A stretch of 64,000 nt of DNA, from NCBI RefSeq assembly GCF_003312875.1, contig NZ_CP015163.1, positions 6,262,001 through 6,326,000 of the forward strand, read 5' to 3'. Both the position numbers and the translations under genes were made by a program. Positions 40,061 to 48,076 of the stretch are shown here, piece after piece. The DNA is from Amycolatopsis albispora (GTDB lineage Bacteria; Actinomycetota; Actinomycetes; Mycobacteriales; Pseudonocardiaceae). Position 1 is the first letter of the stretch. Each line of letters begins with the position of its first letter. Under the pieces are notes generated by a model. It saw only the letters and a list, made by a program, of their open reading frames with translations, was not told the DNA's origin and made no database searches.

Positions 40061-40612
40061 TCAGAGGACCTTGTCGATCAGACTCAGGATGTCGTCGGGC
40101 AGCGTCACCAGTTGGAGCTCGTGCAGGAATCGAACCCACACCGGCTCCAAGCCGGGCTTCGCGGTGAACTGCTCCTCGCTCAGCTGCCCTTCGGCGTAGG
40201 CCGCGGTGCGGTGCGCGTGCTGCTGGAGCTGGTCTTGGTGCAGCCATCGGGGTGCGCGCACCTCTTGGGCAGAGGGTCGGATCGGGCCAGAGGTCTGGGC
40301 CCGATAGATCCACCACTGATGGCCCACGCGGTCGCTGGTCGGTCGGCGGCAGTGGTTGGGCCGCCATGCGGTCAGCAGCAGGTGAAGTGAGGTGACGGTC
40401 AGGCCGACTTCCTCGGCGACCTCAATGCGGGCGGCTTGCTCGGGGCCTCCGTGCTGGTCGACATGACCAGCGACCGGCGCGATCCCCGCAGGGGGCCTCG
40501 CGCGTTCGAAGACCAGCAGCCCGTCCGGTGAGGAGATGAGCACGCCGACGGCCGCGTGGTCGCAGTACTTGATCCTGCTGCCGTGGCTACTGGTCGGTGG
40601 CGGGGCGGTCAA
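40061..40612 (-). CDS. Nudix hydrolase of the preQ0 operon
   Basis: I start at the TTG at 40612, which overlaps the methyltransferase stop (TTGA) and has AGGG upstream. This gives 183 residues. The Nudix box is GHVDQHGGPEQAARIEVAEE followed by VGL, with the catalytic glutamates present. It is the last gene of the leftward operon that starts with queD at 47238. It may remove nucleotide by-products or act on the pathway product. Confidence 0.82.
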   Translation of the reverse strand: MTAPPPTSSHGSRIKYCDHAAVGVLISSPDGLLVFERARPPAGIAPVAGHVDQHGGPEQAARIEVAEEVGLTVTSLHLLLTAWRPNHCRRPTSDRVGHQWWIYRAQTSGPIRPSAQEVRAPRWLHQDQLQQHAHRTAAYAEGQLSEEQFTAKPGLEPVWVRFLHELQLVTLPDDILSLIDKVL

Positions 40613-41448
40613 CGTAGTTCCCTGGGTCGCTGTGCGACAACCACGAGCCAGCTCGTCACGGTAGGCGTGTCGGGCGTGGTCAGCGAGTACGCCTTGTCGA
40701 GGATGTCCATCCGCTGAGCGTGGGTGAAGTCCCCGTCGGGTCGAGCGAAGACCGGAATCGACAACCACGCCTTCTTCTCGGCCATCGTGCTGCGCTGGGC
40801 GACGACCTCGGTGTCGAGCACGGTCAGTCCGGCGACCGACAGGTGGTCGGCAATCGTGTCCAGTGGCAGCTTCGGAGCTGGCTCGGCGGCTGGAGGCGGG
40901 GCGTAGCCGTGGTCACGGGCCGCGACCTGACGGATCAAGGTGTTCAGCGAGGGGCCGGTGCGCACATTGGTCTCGTCGGGGTGGCGGACGCCGGCAAAGC
41001 CGCCGCCGACGTTGAACACGAACCGGCCGCCGGGTCGTAGGACCTGGTGGACGGCGGCGAACACCTGTGGCACGTCGGTCTTCCAGATCGCGGAGTTGCA
41101 CACCACCGCGTCTGCCGCGCCGGGAACGTGGCCGACCAGATCTTCGGCTGGTGCGGTGACCCAGCTCAGGCGTGGGTCGGCCAGGGTGCGTCGGCCAACG
41201 CGCTGCATGGCAGCGGCGTTGTCCAGGGAGACGACCTGGGCGTCGATCGGCACGAGTTCGAGGATTGCCTCCGCGGTCGCGCCGGCTCCGCCGCAGAGGT
41301 CGACCACCAGCCGGCTGTCGGTGAGATCGGCGCGGCGAGCAAGGTCCCGGCTGGTGGCCGAATACATGGGGAAGGCACGGGTGAAGGCGGCGTACGCCTC
41401 GGCAGTGGTGTCCTCGTCCCAGCCGAGAAGGGCGTCCAGTGGTGCCAT
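40609..41448 (-). CDS. Class I SAM-dependent methyltransferase
   Basis: This 279-residue protein has SAM motif I VVDLCGGAG near residue 50, the acidic VSLDNAAAMQ near 75 and LRPGGRFVFNVGGG near 140. The C-terminal region is family-specific. It is in the preQ0 operon, overlapping the Nudix gene. It could methylate the pathway product, for example a sugar or base position, but this is inference. Confidence 0.85.
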   Translation of the reverse strand: MAPLDALLGWDEDTTAEAYAAFTRAFPMYSATSRDLARRADLTDSRLVVDLCGGAGATAEAILELVPIDAQVVSLDNAAAMQRVGRRTLADPRLSWVTAPAEDLVGHVPGAADAVVCNSAIWKTDVPQVFAAVHQVLRPGGRFVFNVGGGFAGVRHPDETNVRTGPSLNTLIRQVAARDHGYAPPPAAEPAPKLPLDTIADHLSVAGLTVLDTEVVAQRSTMAEKKAWLSIPVFARPDGDFTHAQRMDILDKAYSLTTPDTPTVTSWLVVVAQRPRELR

Positions 41449-41514
41449 CGCGGGTACCTCGCTTCAGGGCGCAGGCCAGGCTCGTTGCGGACGGACGCGA
41501 CGAGCCGGGGTCGG

Positions 41515-42435
41515 TTAGAAGAGGGAGTTCTGGAAGGCGGCGGCGGGCGAGGTGAACGGGCCGAGCGTGATGCGGCGACCCTTGAGGGTGCCGAGGTCGA
41601 GCACGTAGTCCACTTCGTCGTCACCGTCCAGGGCGGCCAGCACCTGGGTGCCGACGCACGAGACGACGGTGAAGCCGTGCTCACCGTCGCGCAGATCGTG
41701 TGGGTACAGCATCCGTACGCCGTCGGCGACGCGCATTCGGTCGCCTTCGGCAGGAGGAGTCCACGTCTCCAGCATTGCCGGAGTGTTCATCGCTGCGAGC
41801 GCGTCCGCGGCGCGGGAGACGTGACGGTCGTGGGTCGCGCTCGCGGTGGACAGGTCGGTCAGATTGGCCAGCGCCTTGAGCTTGGTCGAGGCCCGGATGG
41901 TCTGGGGCACCTGCAGGCCGCGGGTGATGGCGTCTTCGAGGTGGCGTACGGCGCGGCCGTCGGCGCTCTTGGTCAGATAGGTCGCGATCAGGGCGCCTTG
42001 TTCGTCGAGGCGGGATTGCCTGCGTGGTTCGGCTGCAGTGCCGACCTTGGTGGCGCCGTCGGCGAAGGTGGCGAGGTAGAGCCAGTGCGGCTGGTCCATG
42101 TACTGGCGCAGGGCCGCGGGGACGTTGCCGTCCTGGTGGAACTGGTGGGCGAAGCGGAACTCGTCCTGGCGCAAGCACCGAGCGCACTGGTCGCCCTGCT
42201 CGGTCGGCGCGCGGTCGGGACACGCGAGGGCCTCGACGCGCACCGTGTCGGCGAACTGGTACCGGCCGGTGCACCACCGGCCGGTACCGACCGCAAAACC
42301 GAGTCGCTGGTTCATGATCTCGGCGTAGACCAGCGGCCCGTCGGGCAGCGGGGCCAGCAGCAGCCGGGGATTTCCTGTCGCCCAGGTGATGCCGTGGCAC
42401 ACGTACTCGCCGCCGGTTGGTCGGGTCGCTGGCAT
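41515..42435 (-). CDS. DUF2797-family protein
   Basis: This 306-residue protein matches DUF2797: an N-terminal region with paired cysteines (RWCTGRY, CARC), then WLYLATFADGATKVGTAAE and RLDEQGALIATYLTKSADGR. The KVGTA/EQGA core resembles a GIY-YIG-type module, but function is unknown. It is separated from its neighbours by 66 and 31 bases in the preQ0 operon. Confidence 0.78.
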   Translation of the reverse strand: MPATRPTGGEYVCHGITWATGNPRLLLAPLPDGPLVYAEIMNQRLGFAVGTGRWCTGRYQFADTVRVEALACPDRAPTEQGDQCARCLRQDEFRFAHQFHQDGNVPAALRQYMDQPHWLYLATFADGATKVGTAAEPRRQSRLDEQGALIATYLTKSADGRAVRHLEDAITRGLQVPQTIRASTKLKALANLTDLSTASATHDRHVSRAADALAAMNTPAMLETWTPPAEGDRMRVADGVRMLYPHDLRDGEHGFTVVSCVGTQVLAALDGDDEVDYVLDLGTLKGRRITLGPFTSPAAAFQNSLF

Positions 42436-42466
42436 GGTGCGTTCCTCGTGATGACTGTTGGCGGGG

Positions 42467-43162
42467 TCAGATGGCGAGCTGGAGGCGGTCGGCGAGCGCT
42501 TCGGCAGCGGTCTTGAAGACCGCGTCGCGGTCCATGTCGGTCACGTCCATCGACAGCCATCCGCCGCGCTGCTCGTGCTCGCGCAGCTTCGCGAGAACGG
42601 TGTCCTGGTAGCGGATGAAGTCCTCGTCCGCGCCGCCGGAGTGGCCGGTTTCCAGGGAGCTGAATTCGCCCTTGCGGGCGAGCGCGTCGCGGGCGCTGAT
42701 GCGCAGGAAGAACACCAGGTCGGGTTCGGTGAGGTGGGCGAAGACCTGCTCGGCCAGGCTGGTGGAGACGTCGGGATTCACCGCGTAGCGAGCGAGGATC
42801 TTGTGGTGGGCGTTGTCGAGGATCACGTGGGTTCCGGCGGCGAGGGCGGGCTGGATGACGAGTTTGTCCTGGAGGGTGTACCAGGCGGCCAGCGCCAGCA
42901 GCCAGTAGTGATCGCCGCACGCCTGGGCGACGCGCGCGTCGCGGCGATAGACCAATGCGTTGAGCCTGTCGACGTAGGCGGACAACTCGGCGTCCATCGG
43001 GACTTCGGTGCTGTGCTTGCCGATCAGGATCGTTTCGTGGCCGGCCTCGTTGAGCGCTTGGTGCAGGCGGGTGGCGAGGGTGGACTTGCCCGCGCCGTCG
43101 ATGCCGACGACCGTGATCTCGCGCCCGCGCGCAGGGTTGAAAAGTGGTGCTGCGTTCGTCAT
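42467..43162 (-). CDS. Thymidylate-kinase-like P-loop kinase
   Basis: I start at the ATG at 43162 (MTNAAPLFNP), giving 231 residues. The P-loop is GIDGAGKST at 20-28. Downstream, DNAHHKILARYAVN and DLVFFLRISARDALARK correspond to the base-binding and lid regions of dTMP kinases. Its placement among preQ0 genes suggests a nucleotide or nucleoside of that pathway as substrate. The housekeeping enzyme is presumably elsewhere. Confidence 0.8.
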   Translation of the reverse strand: MTNAAPLFNPARGREITVVGIDGAGKSTLATRLHQALNEAGHETILIGKHSTEVPMDAELSAYVDRLNALVYRRDARVAQACGDHYWLLALAAWYTLQDKLVIQPALAAGTHVILDNAHHKILARYAVNPDVSTSLAEQVFAHLTEPDLVFFLRISARDALARKGEFSSLETGHSGGADEDFIRYQDTVLAKLREHEQRGGWLSMDVTDMDRDAVFKTAAEALADRLQLAI

Positions 43163-43181
43163 GTTGGTGCGCTCCAAGGGA

Positions 43182-44249
43182 TCAGATCGGCCGGGCGGCC
43201 AGTCGGTTGGCGACGATGTCTTGAATCTGTCTAATTAGGACGGTGCGCCGCCGGACAACGTCGCTGTGACGCTCGTTGGACAAGTCCGCGGGGTAGTGGC
43301 GAGCAAGGTTGTTGGAAATGACATGCAGGTAGCCGAAATCGATCCCGGCGTCGCGTGCTGCAACTCCCATAGGGCCGATCTCGGGATCGACGAATGCGTG
43401 CTCGGCGTGCTCGGTCAGCCAGTCCCTGTTCTCCAGCAGGATCGAGGGTGACGTGACGTGGATGCCGGTGTGCACGCCTGGTTGGGCGGTGGCGAAGTCG
43501 CCGAAGAAGTCAGGCCACGCCACGAGGCTGCCGCCGACGAGGCTTGTGTTTCCGGTAGCCAGCCGCGTGTTGGGCTCGATGTCGGGGTTCAGCGCACCGA
43601 CTTTGCCGACGTAGACGACGTCGCGGGCACCGAGCTCGGCCAGGCGCGTGACCACGCGTCCGGCGACGTCGCCCCAGATGCTGTGGAGGAACCCGAGGTA
43701 GACCACTCGTCGGCCGTGGATCTGAGCGCGTTGCCAGGCGTAGCCGTGCCCGTAGGTCCACGCTCCGTCGGCAGGAGCGAGGTGCGCCAGGCCCCAGCCG
43801 ACGATCACGAGGTCGCCATCGAGTTCGAGGCCGAGCTTCGCCACCGCCTCGCGGGACAACATCGGGTCGGGCAACTCGTAGGTGACCGTGTCGGCCGGTT
43901 TTCCTGTCATGGACAGGTACGTGGCGATGATCAGGGCGTAGTGGTGGACGTAGTCGGCACCGGGGAACGCCTTGACGATGAGGTCACGGCCGTGGACCTC
44001 GGCGGTGGGGCGCTCGAAGTTGAACAGCTTGCCGGTCTTCTCGTGCGTGGAGATCACGGCTTCGCGGTCGTAGCCGCCGACGACGTGGATGCTGTCCCAG
44101 TCGTGGTCCTGGATGAGGTGGTGGACCTTGATCTGTAGGTAGCGCAGAAGGCGGTCCGGGGCCATCGTGTGCCCGTCCACCGCGATGGGGGACGTCTGCA
44201 ACGCCGAGCTGGCTCCCGCGGTCGGGATTGTGTTGGCGAGGAGGCTCAT
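43182..44249 (-). CDS. Nucleoside-phosphorylase-like protein
   Basis: This 355-residue protein has segments resembling the PNP/UDP family fold: VVYVGKVGALNPDIEPNTRL with a following GNTS, and AFVDPEIGPMGVAARDAG near the end. Typical phosphate-binding glycine motifs are not obvious, so the assignment is moderate. The start overlaps the preceding stop as TGATG. Within a preQ0 operon it could form or cleave a base-sugar bond. Confidence 0.65.
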   Translation of the reverse strand: MSLLANTIPTAGASSALQTSPIAVDGHTMAPDRLLRYLQIKVHHLIQDHDWDSIHVVGGYDREAVISTHEKTGKLFNFERPTAEVHGRDLIVKAFPGADYVHHYALIIATYLSMTGKPADTVTYELPDPMLSREAVAKLGLELDGDLVIVGWGLAHLAPADGAWTYGHGYAWQRAQIHGRRVVYLGFLHSIWGDVAGRVVTRLAELGARDVVYVGKVGALNPDIEPNTRLATGNTSLVGGSLVAWPDFFGDFATAQPGVHTGIHVTSPSILLENRDWLTEHAEHAFVDPEIGPMGVAARDAGIDFGYLHVISNNLARHYPADLSNERHSDVVRRRTVLIRQIQDIVANRLAARPI

Positions 44250-45064
44250 CAGGCCGCCTCCGGGATCCGCACGCTACTACCCGCCGCTTCGCGGACGACG
44301 GCGATGTTCCGCCGGATCAAGTCGAACCGCTCTTCGGGGATCCGACCCAGATTCTCGATTCGAGGGGTCGGGGGTTTCTCGTAGGGACCGTCGGGCAGCA
44401 TCTCGATGCCCATCGCGCCGAGGATGACCGGGGCGGCGCCGTCGACCGAGGCGATCCATTCGTGCTCGCGCTGTTCGACGAGTTCCAGGTGCCCGGTGCG
44501 GCCGAGGCCGAGCAGCCGATAGACGATCCGGTCCTCGACCATGCCGTGGTCTTCCAGGTACCGGGTGGCCGCCCAGCGGGTGCGGCAGAGCTGGTCTTCG
44601 GGCGCGGGACGTCGTGATGCGGGCAGCGCGATCGCTCCGACGTATTCGTTGGAAGCGAAGTAGTCGTAGCAGCGCAGCCACTCTTGATCGTCTGCCGCGT
44701 GCAGCACGACGCACAGGCGGAACTCGTCGCTGAGGTCGAGGATCTCGCGAGCGGCTTCGTCGCTGGCCTTGATGGTGGCGAGCCCGTCGCGCATGACGTC
44801 CGGGAGGATGATCTCGCGGGCGTCCACGATGTGGGCCGCCGCGATCAGGTCGGCGGCCGGCAGGGCGTGGCCGAGATCGAAGACCCCGTTGTCGACAATG
44901 ATCTCCGCACCCCGCTGCGCCTCGCGGTGGAAGAACGCGCGGTAGGCAGCGTCGGTCAGAACACGCTGGGCCGCCACGTGGTGGACGCTGGCGGGCTCCT
45001 GCGCGACGAAGACGTTCAGGTAGTCGGGCGGGGCGATCGCGGAGAAGGCGATGCTCTTGGCCAT
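44249..45064 (-). CDS. tRNA-guanine-transglycosylase-like TIM-barrel protein
   Basis: I start this 271-residue protein at the ATG overlapping the folE stop (TGATG). Barrel-like segments include GAEIIVDNGVFDLG, VDAREIILPDVMRDGLATI, FRLCVVLHAADDQEW and YVGAIALPASRR. They recall TGT enzymes and the shorter DpdA-type proteins of preQ0-modified phages. TGTs exchange guanine for a 7-deazaguanine in RNA or DNA. Its position directly after folE-queE-queD supports this, but the zinc site and both catalytic aspartates cannot be fixed by eye. Confidence 0.6.
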   Translation of the reverse strand: MAKSIAFSAIAPPDYLNVFVAQEPASVHHVAAQRVLTDAAYRAFFHREAQRGAEIIVDNGVFDLGHALPAADLIAAAHIVDAREIILPDVMRDGLATIKASDEAAREILDLSDEFRLCVVLHAADDQEWLRCYDYFASNEYVGAIALPASRRPAPEDQLCRTRWAATRYLEDHGMVEDRIVYRLLGLGRTGHLELVEQREHEWIASVDGAAPVILGAMGIEMLPDGPYEKPPTPRIENLGRIPEERFDLIRRNIAVVREAAGSSVRIPEAA

Positions 45065-45690
45065 CAGGCGACCCTCCACCTGTCCGTGGCGAGGGCGAGG
45101 AACTGTTGGGAGAGCACAGGATCACTCTCGAATCGGCCGCGGGCCTGCAGTGTGGTGGTACGAGCTGCCTCCATCCGCACGCCCCGCGCGCTCATGCACA
45201 GATGCGTGCCACGAACCGCGACGGCCACGTCGGTACTGCCGATCACGACGGCGATCTCGTCGGCTACCTGCCGGGTGAAGCGCTCCTGCACCTGAAGGCG
45301 GCCCGCGTATTGCTGTGCGATTCGACCGAACTTCGACAGGCCCATTACTTCGCCGTCCGGTACGTAACCGATGGCGACGTCCAGGTTCATGGGTAGCAGG
45401 TGGTGCTCACACAGCGACCAGACGCTCATGCCGCCGATCACCACCAACTGGCCGCTCAGATGTTGCTCGGGGAAGCAGGTCGGGGCGGCCGACGGCTCCG
45501 GGGAGAAGAACCCGCGCCACCACGCGGCGACCCTGGCCGGCGTGTCCGACAGACCCTCCCGTCCAGGGTCCTCGCCGATCGCGGCGAGGAGCTGGCCGAC
45601 AAGATCGGCAACGCGCTCAGTGTCGACCGGGCCCGGCGACACCAGGTCCTGGCTTTCGCTGGGAGCAAGCCTGTCGAGGGTGTTGGTCAC
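45064..45690 (-). CDS. folE: GTP cyclohydrolase I
   Basis: FolE converts GTP to 7,8-dihydroneopterin triphosphate, the first step to preQ0. I choose the GTG at 45690, with GAGG eight bases upstream, giving the usual 208 residues; the frame is open to 45816, which would add 42 residues of doubtful value. Motifs are EDPGREGLSDTPARVA, the zinc/active-site SLCEHHLLPM and HLCMSARGVRM, and ERFTRQVADEI. The stop overlaps the TGT-like start. It is a pathway-dedicated copy by context. Confidence 0.93.
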   Translation of the reverse strand: MTNTLDRLAPSESQDLVSPGPVDTERVADLVGQLLAAIGEDPGREGLSDTPARVAAWWRGFFSPEPSAAPTCFPEQHLSGQLVVIGGMSVWSLCEHHLLPMNLDVAIGYVPDGEVMGLSKFGRIAQQYAGRLQVQERFTRQVADEIAVVIGSTDVAVAVRGTHLCMSARGVRMEAARTTTLQARGRFESDPVLSQQFLALATDRWRVA

Positions 45691-45847
45691 GGACTTCGCC
45701 TCGCTTCCGGGAGTGGTGAATGGGTCAAGGACGTCAGCGGCGGCGGCTCCTGATAGCGCCACGGCCCGCAGGTGCGGGGACGACATGCCGGGCGCAGCGA
45801 CAGTGACCGCGAGCACCGCGATCCAGTGCTCGGTCTGGGAGTCGGTG

Positions 45848-46552
45848 TCACCGCGCTCCGGTCAGGATGTGCAGGCGGGTGGAGACGTTCCATCCGCGTT
45901 CAGTGGCCCGGCCGTAGAGCGCGTCCATGCCGGCCAGAACCTTCTCCTGGGTGGTGCCTTCCGGCATCACCCACACCGGAGCCAGGTGGTGTTCCTCGAC
46001 GAGCTGGGCGATCTCGTCGAGGTCGCGGTCGGGCTCGGTGACAACGAACTTGAACACTGCGCGGTCTGTCGCGACCAACGCCGAGAGGGCTTCGGGCTTG
46101 ATGCGGGTGGAGTAGGTCATGCCAGAGTTCGCGAGTTTCGGACTCACCACCCAGAGATCGACCAAGGAGGTGAGTTCCGGTGTGGGTGCGACCGTGCCGT
46201 TGGTTTCGACCTGCACCCGGATGTCGGCCAGGCCGCGGGCGAGGGCGGTCATGGCGGGCTGCTGCAACATCGGCTCCCCGCCGGTGATCACCATCATGTC
46301 CACGCCGCGCTCGCGCACCCACGACACCAGCTCGGCGACGGGGACTCGGTCGCTGACCTCGACCGGGTTGTACCTGCTCCAGTCCCAGCTCTCCGGGGTG
46401 TCGCAGTAGCCGCACCGGAGGTTACAGCGGGAGAATCTGACGAACACGCAGCGCTGCCCTGTCCAGGGGCCTTCGCCCTGGAACGACTCGAACTTCTCCG
46501 TGAGAATTGCAGAACCCTCTACCCGTTCGGGAGCCAAGGTCAGCGTGTTCAC
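45848..46552 (-). CDS. queE: 7-carboxy-7-deazaguanine synthase QueE
   Basis: I start at the GTG at 46552, which overlaps the queD stop (GTGA), giving 234 residues. The radical SAM cluster is Cys43-x3-Cys47-x2-Cys50 (CNLRCGYC), followed by GGEP (MVITGGEPML) and the FQGEGPWTGQR entry segment typical of QueE. It contracts the ring of 6-carboxytetrahydropterin to 7-carboxy-7-deazaguanine. It needs QueC, encoded at 61451, to reach preQ0. Confidence 0.94.
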   Translation of the reverse strand: MNTLTLAPERVEGSAILTEKFESFQGEGPWTGQRCVFVRFSRCNLRCGYCDTPESWDWSRYNPVEVSDRVPVAELVSWVRERGVDMMVITGGEPMLQQPAMTALARGLADIRVQVETNGTVAPTPELTSLVDLWVVSPKLANSGMTYSTRIKPEALSALVATDRAVFKFVVTEPDRDLDEIAQLVEEHHLAPVWVMPEGTTQEKVLAGMDALYGRATERGWNVSTRLHILTGAR

Positions 46553-47238
46553 GAGGCATCGCCTCGTTCCCACAGGCCAGTGGTGGTCCCCGAGTCGACC
46601 CGTACGGATACGAGTCGACCGCGGATCTCCGGCTCGACGTTGTCGACGAACCAGCCAGCCAGGTGGGCGACCAGCGCAGGGCCGGCGGCACGTAGCCCCG
46701 CGTCGGCGGCAGGGGCCTGGAGGTAAGCCCCGAACGGCTTCAGGTCGCCGAAATCGGTGATGAACCCAACCTCGTCCAGCCCGTCCGCCCCCAGCACCAG
46801 CGTGACGTCACCGTGGCCGGTCTTGAAGGTCTTCGAGATCGTGACCTCGCCGGTGACACCGTCACAGCGTGCCGACGTGGTCGCGGTCTCCGAAACAACC
46901 ATCGCGACGAGCGTGATCGGCACCGCGGACTCAACGTTGTCCCGGAACCACTCGGCAAGGTGAGAAGCGAGAAGCTCGCTCGTCGGGTGGAAGGTGACCT
47001 GCTCGTTGAGCAATCGGTGGTCAAACGTCGCGGCCAGATAGTCCCCAAGAGGCGTCAGGTCACCGGGGCCGTCATTGTGCACGAGCGCCGATGCGGTCAC
47101 CGTGTAGTTGTGGCCGTGGTTGCGGCTGCACTTGTGACTGGCCGGCAACAGTCTCAGCTCATGGCTGGCGCTGAAACCGAACGACTGCGAGATGGTGATC
47201 TGGCCGTCCGCCACACACTTCTCCTCAGCGGCCTTCAT
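46549..47238 (-). CDS. queD: 6-carboxytetrahydropterin synthase QueD with duplicated domain
   Basis: This 229-residue protein is about twice the usual QueD length. The first half is canonical: His26, Cys37, His41 and His43 in HKCSRNHGHNYTV, then DYLAATFDHRLLNEQ. The second half repeats the T-fold pattern (FITDFGDLKPFGAYL, AHLAGWFVDNVEPEIRGRLV) but lacks the metal and catalytic residues. AAGGAGGG precedes the ATG. It is the first gene of the leftward preQ0 operon, divergent from the UTRA gene with palindromic half-sites between. Confidence 0.92.
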   Translation of the reverse strand: MKAAEEKCVADGQITISQSFGFSASHELRLLPASHKCSRNHGHNYTVTASALVHNDGPGDLTPLGDYLAATFDHRLLNEQVTFHPTSELLASHLAEWFRDNVESAVPITLVAMVVSETATTSARCDGVTGEVTISKTFKTGHGDVTLVLGADGLDEVGFITDFGDLKPFGAYLQAPAADAGLRAAGPALVAHLAGWFVDNVEPEIRGRLVSVRVDSGTTTGLWERGDAS

Positions 47239-47371
47239 GTAGCCCTCCTTCGTCGGTCATGCCGAACAGCACTCGGACCGATGTGCGCTGGCGGCGGAAC
47301 TGCTCGTACCGGCACGAACGACGCAGCGACGGAAAGTCCGGGGGCCGAACCGAGCCGTGACGATCTGTAGT

Positions 47372-47466
47372 ACCTTCGCTACCGGTGAACCTTACTGCGA
47401 TATCAGAAAGGTAATAAGGTTGAGGTCTCGCTGTCGAGGGCAGCCTTGCTGCCTTACGACTAAGGT
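47372..47466. promoter_or_regulatory. Cluster of ACCTTA/TAAGGT half-sites in the divergent promoter
   Basis: AACCTTA at 47388-47394 and TAAGGTT at 47415-47421 are a perfect inverted pair. CCTTA-CGAC-TAAGG at 47452-47465 is a second dyad. Extra ACCTT at 47372 and AAGGT at 47408 follow the same pattern. The cluster lies between queD and the UTRA gene, suggesting GntR/UTRA control of the preQ0 operon. Confidence 0.6.
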
Positions 47467-47512
47467 CAACGGTGGGAGCACCCCCCACCAGGAGACGCAA
47501 GGAGGGCGAGCG

Positions 47513-48046
47513 ATGACCGATGCCGGCCCGTGGACGAGCGTGTCGATGCCGTACGTGAGCGGCCACCGCGGCGACGCCTGGAGCGCCGAGGCGGCAGAGC
47601 ACGGAGGTACGGGAACCCAGAAGCTGCTGGGTGTGGAGGAGGTGTCCGCCTCCGCGATGGTGGCGGACATGCTCGGCCTGGCTGCAGGCGAGCCGGTGGT
47701 CGTGCGGCGCCGCCTCATGCTGTTCAACGACCACCCAGTCGAGCTCGTCGACTCGTACTACCCGGTGAACATCGCTCGGGGCACCCGGCTGGCCGAGCCC
47801 CGCAAGATCCCTGGCGGAGCCGTCGCTCTCCTGGCTGACCTCGGACATCGGCCACGCCGCGTACGTGAAGACGTCAGCGCGCGGCTTGCCACGCCGCACG
47901 AACGGACCACGCTGGAACTGAACGACCCGTCCTGCGTGCTGCTGCTCGCCCGTGTGCTCCTCACCGGAGACGAACGGCCTGTCGAAGCCAGCCTGATGAC
48001 GATGGTGGCCGACGGACGACGGCTGCGATACGAGCTGACGCCATGA
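47513..48046 (+). CDS. UTRA-domain protein lacking a DNA-binding domain
   Basis: This 177-residue protein starts at an ATG after AAGGAGGG. Residues 30-175 form a UTRA ligand-binding domain (GLAAGEPVVVRRRLMLFNDH, VELVDSYYPVNIARGTRLAE). The GntR-type winged helix that normally precedes UTRA is missing. It is followed by a complete GntR-UTRA gene 30 bases later and may dimerise with it as a ligand-sensing partner. Confidence 0.8.
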   Translation: MTDAGPWTSVSMPYVSGHRGDAWSAEAAEHGGTGTQKLLGVEEVSASAMVADMLGLAAGEPVVVRRRLMLFNDHPVELVDSYYPVNIARGTRLAEPRKIPGGAVALLADLGHRPRRVREDVSARLATPHERTTLELNDPSCVLLLARVLLTGDERPVEASLMTMVADGRRLRYELTP

Positions 48047-48076
48047 TCGCTCTAACGACGTCTCCAGGAGCCGACT

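Noticed and set aside
41047..42516. Rightward 489-codon frame
   Set aside because: Antisense to the methyltransferase and DUF2797 genes.
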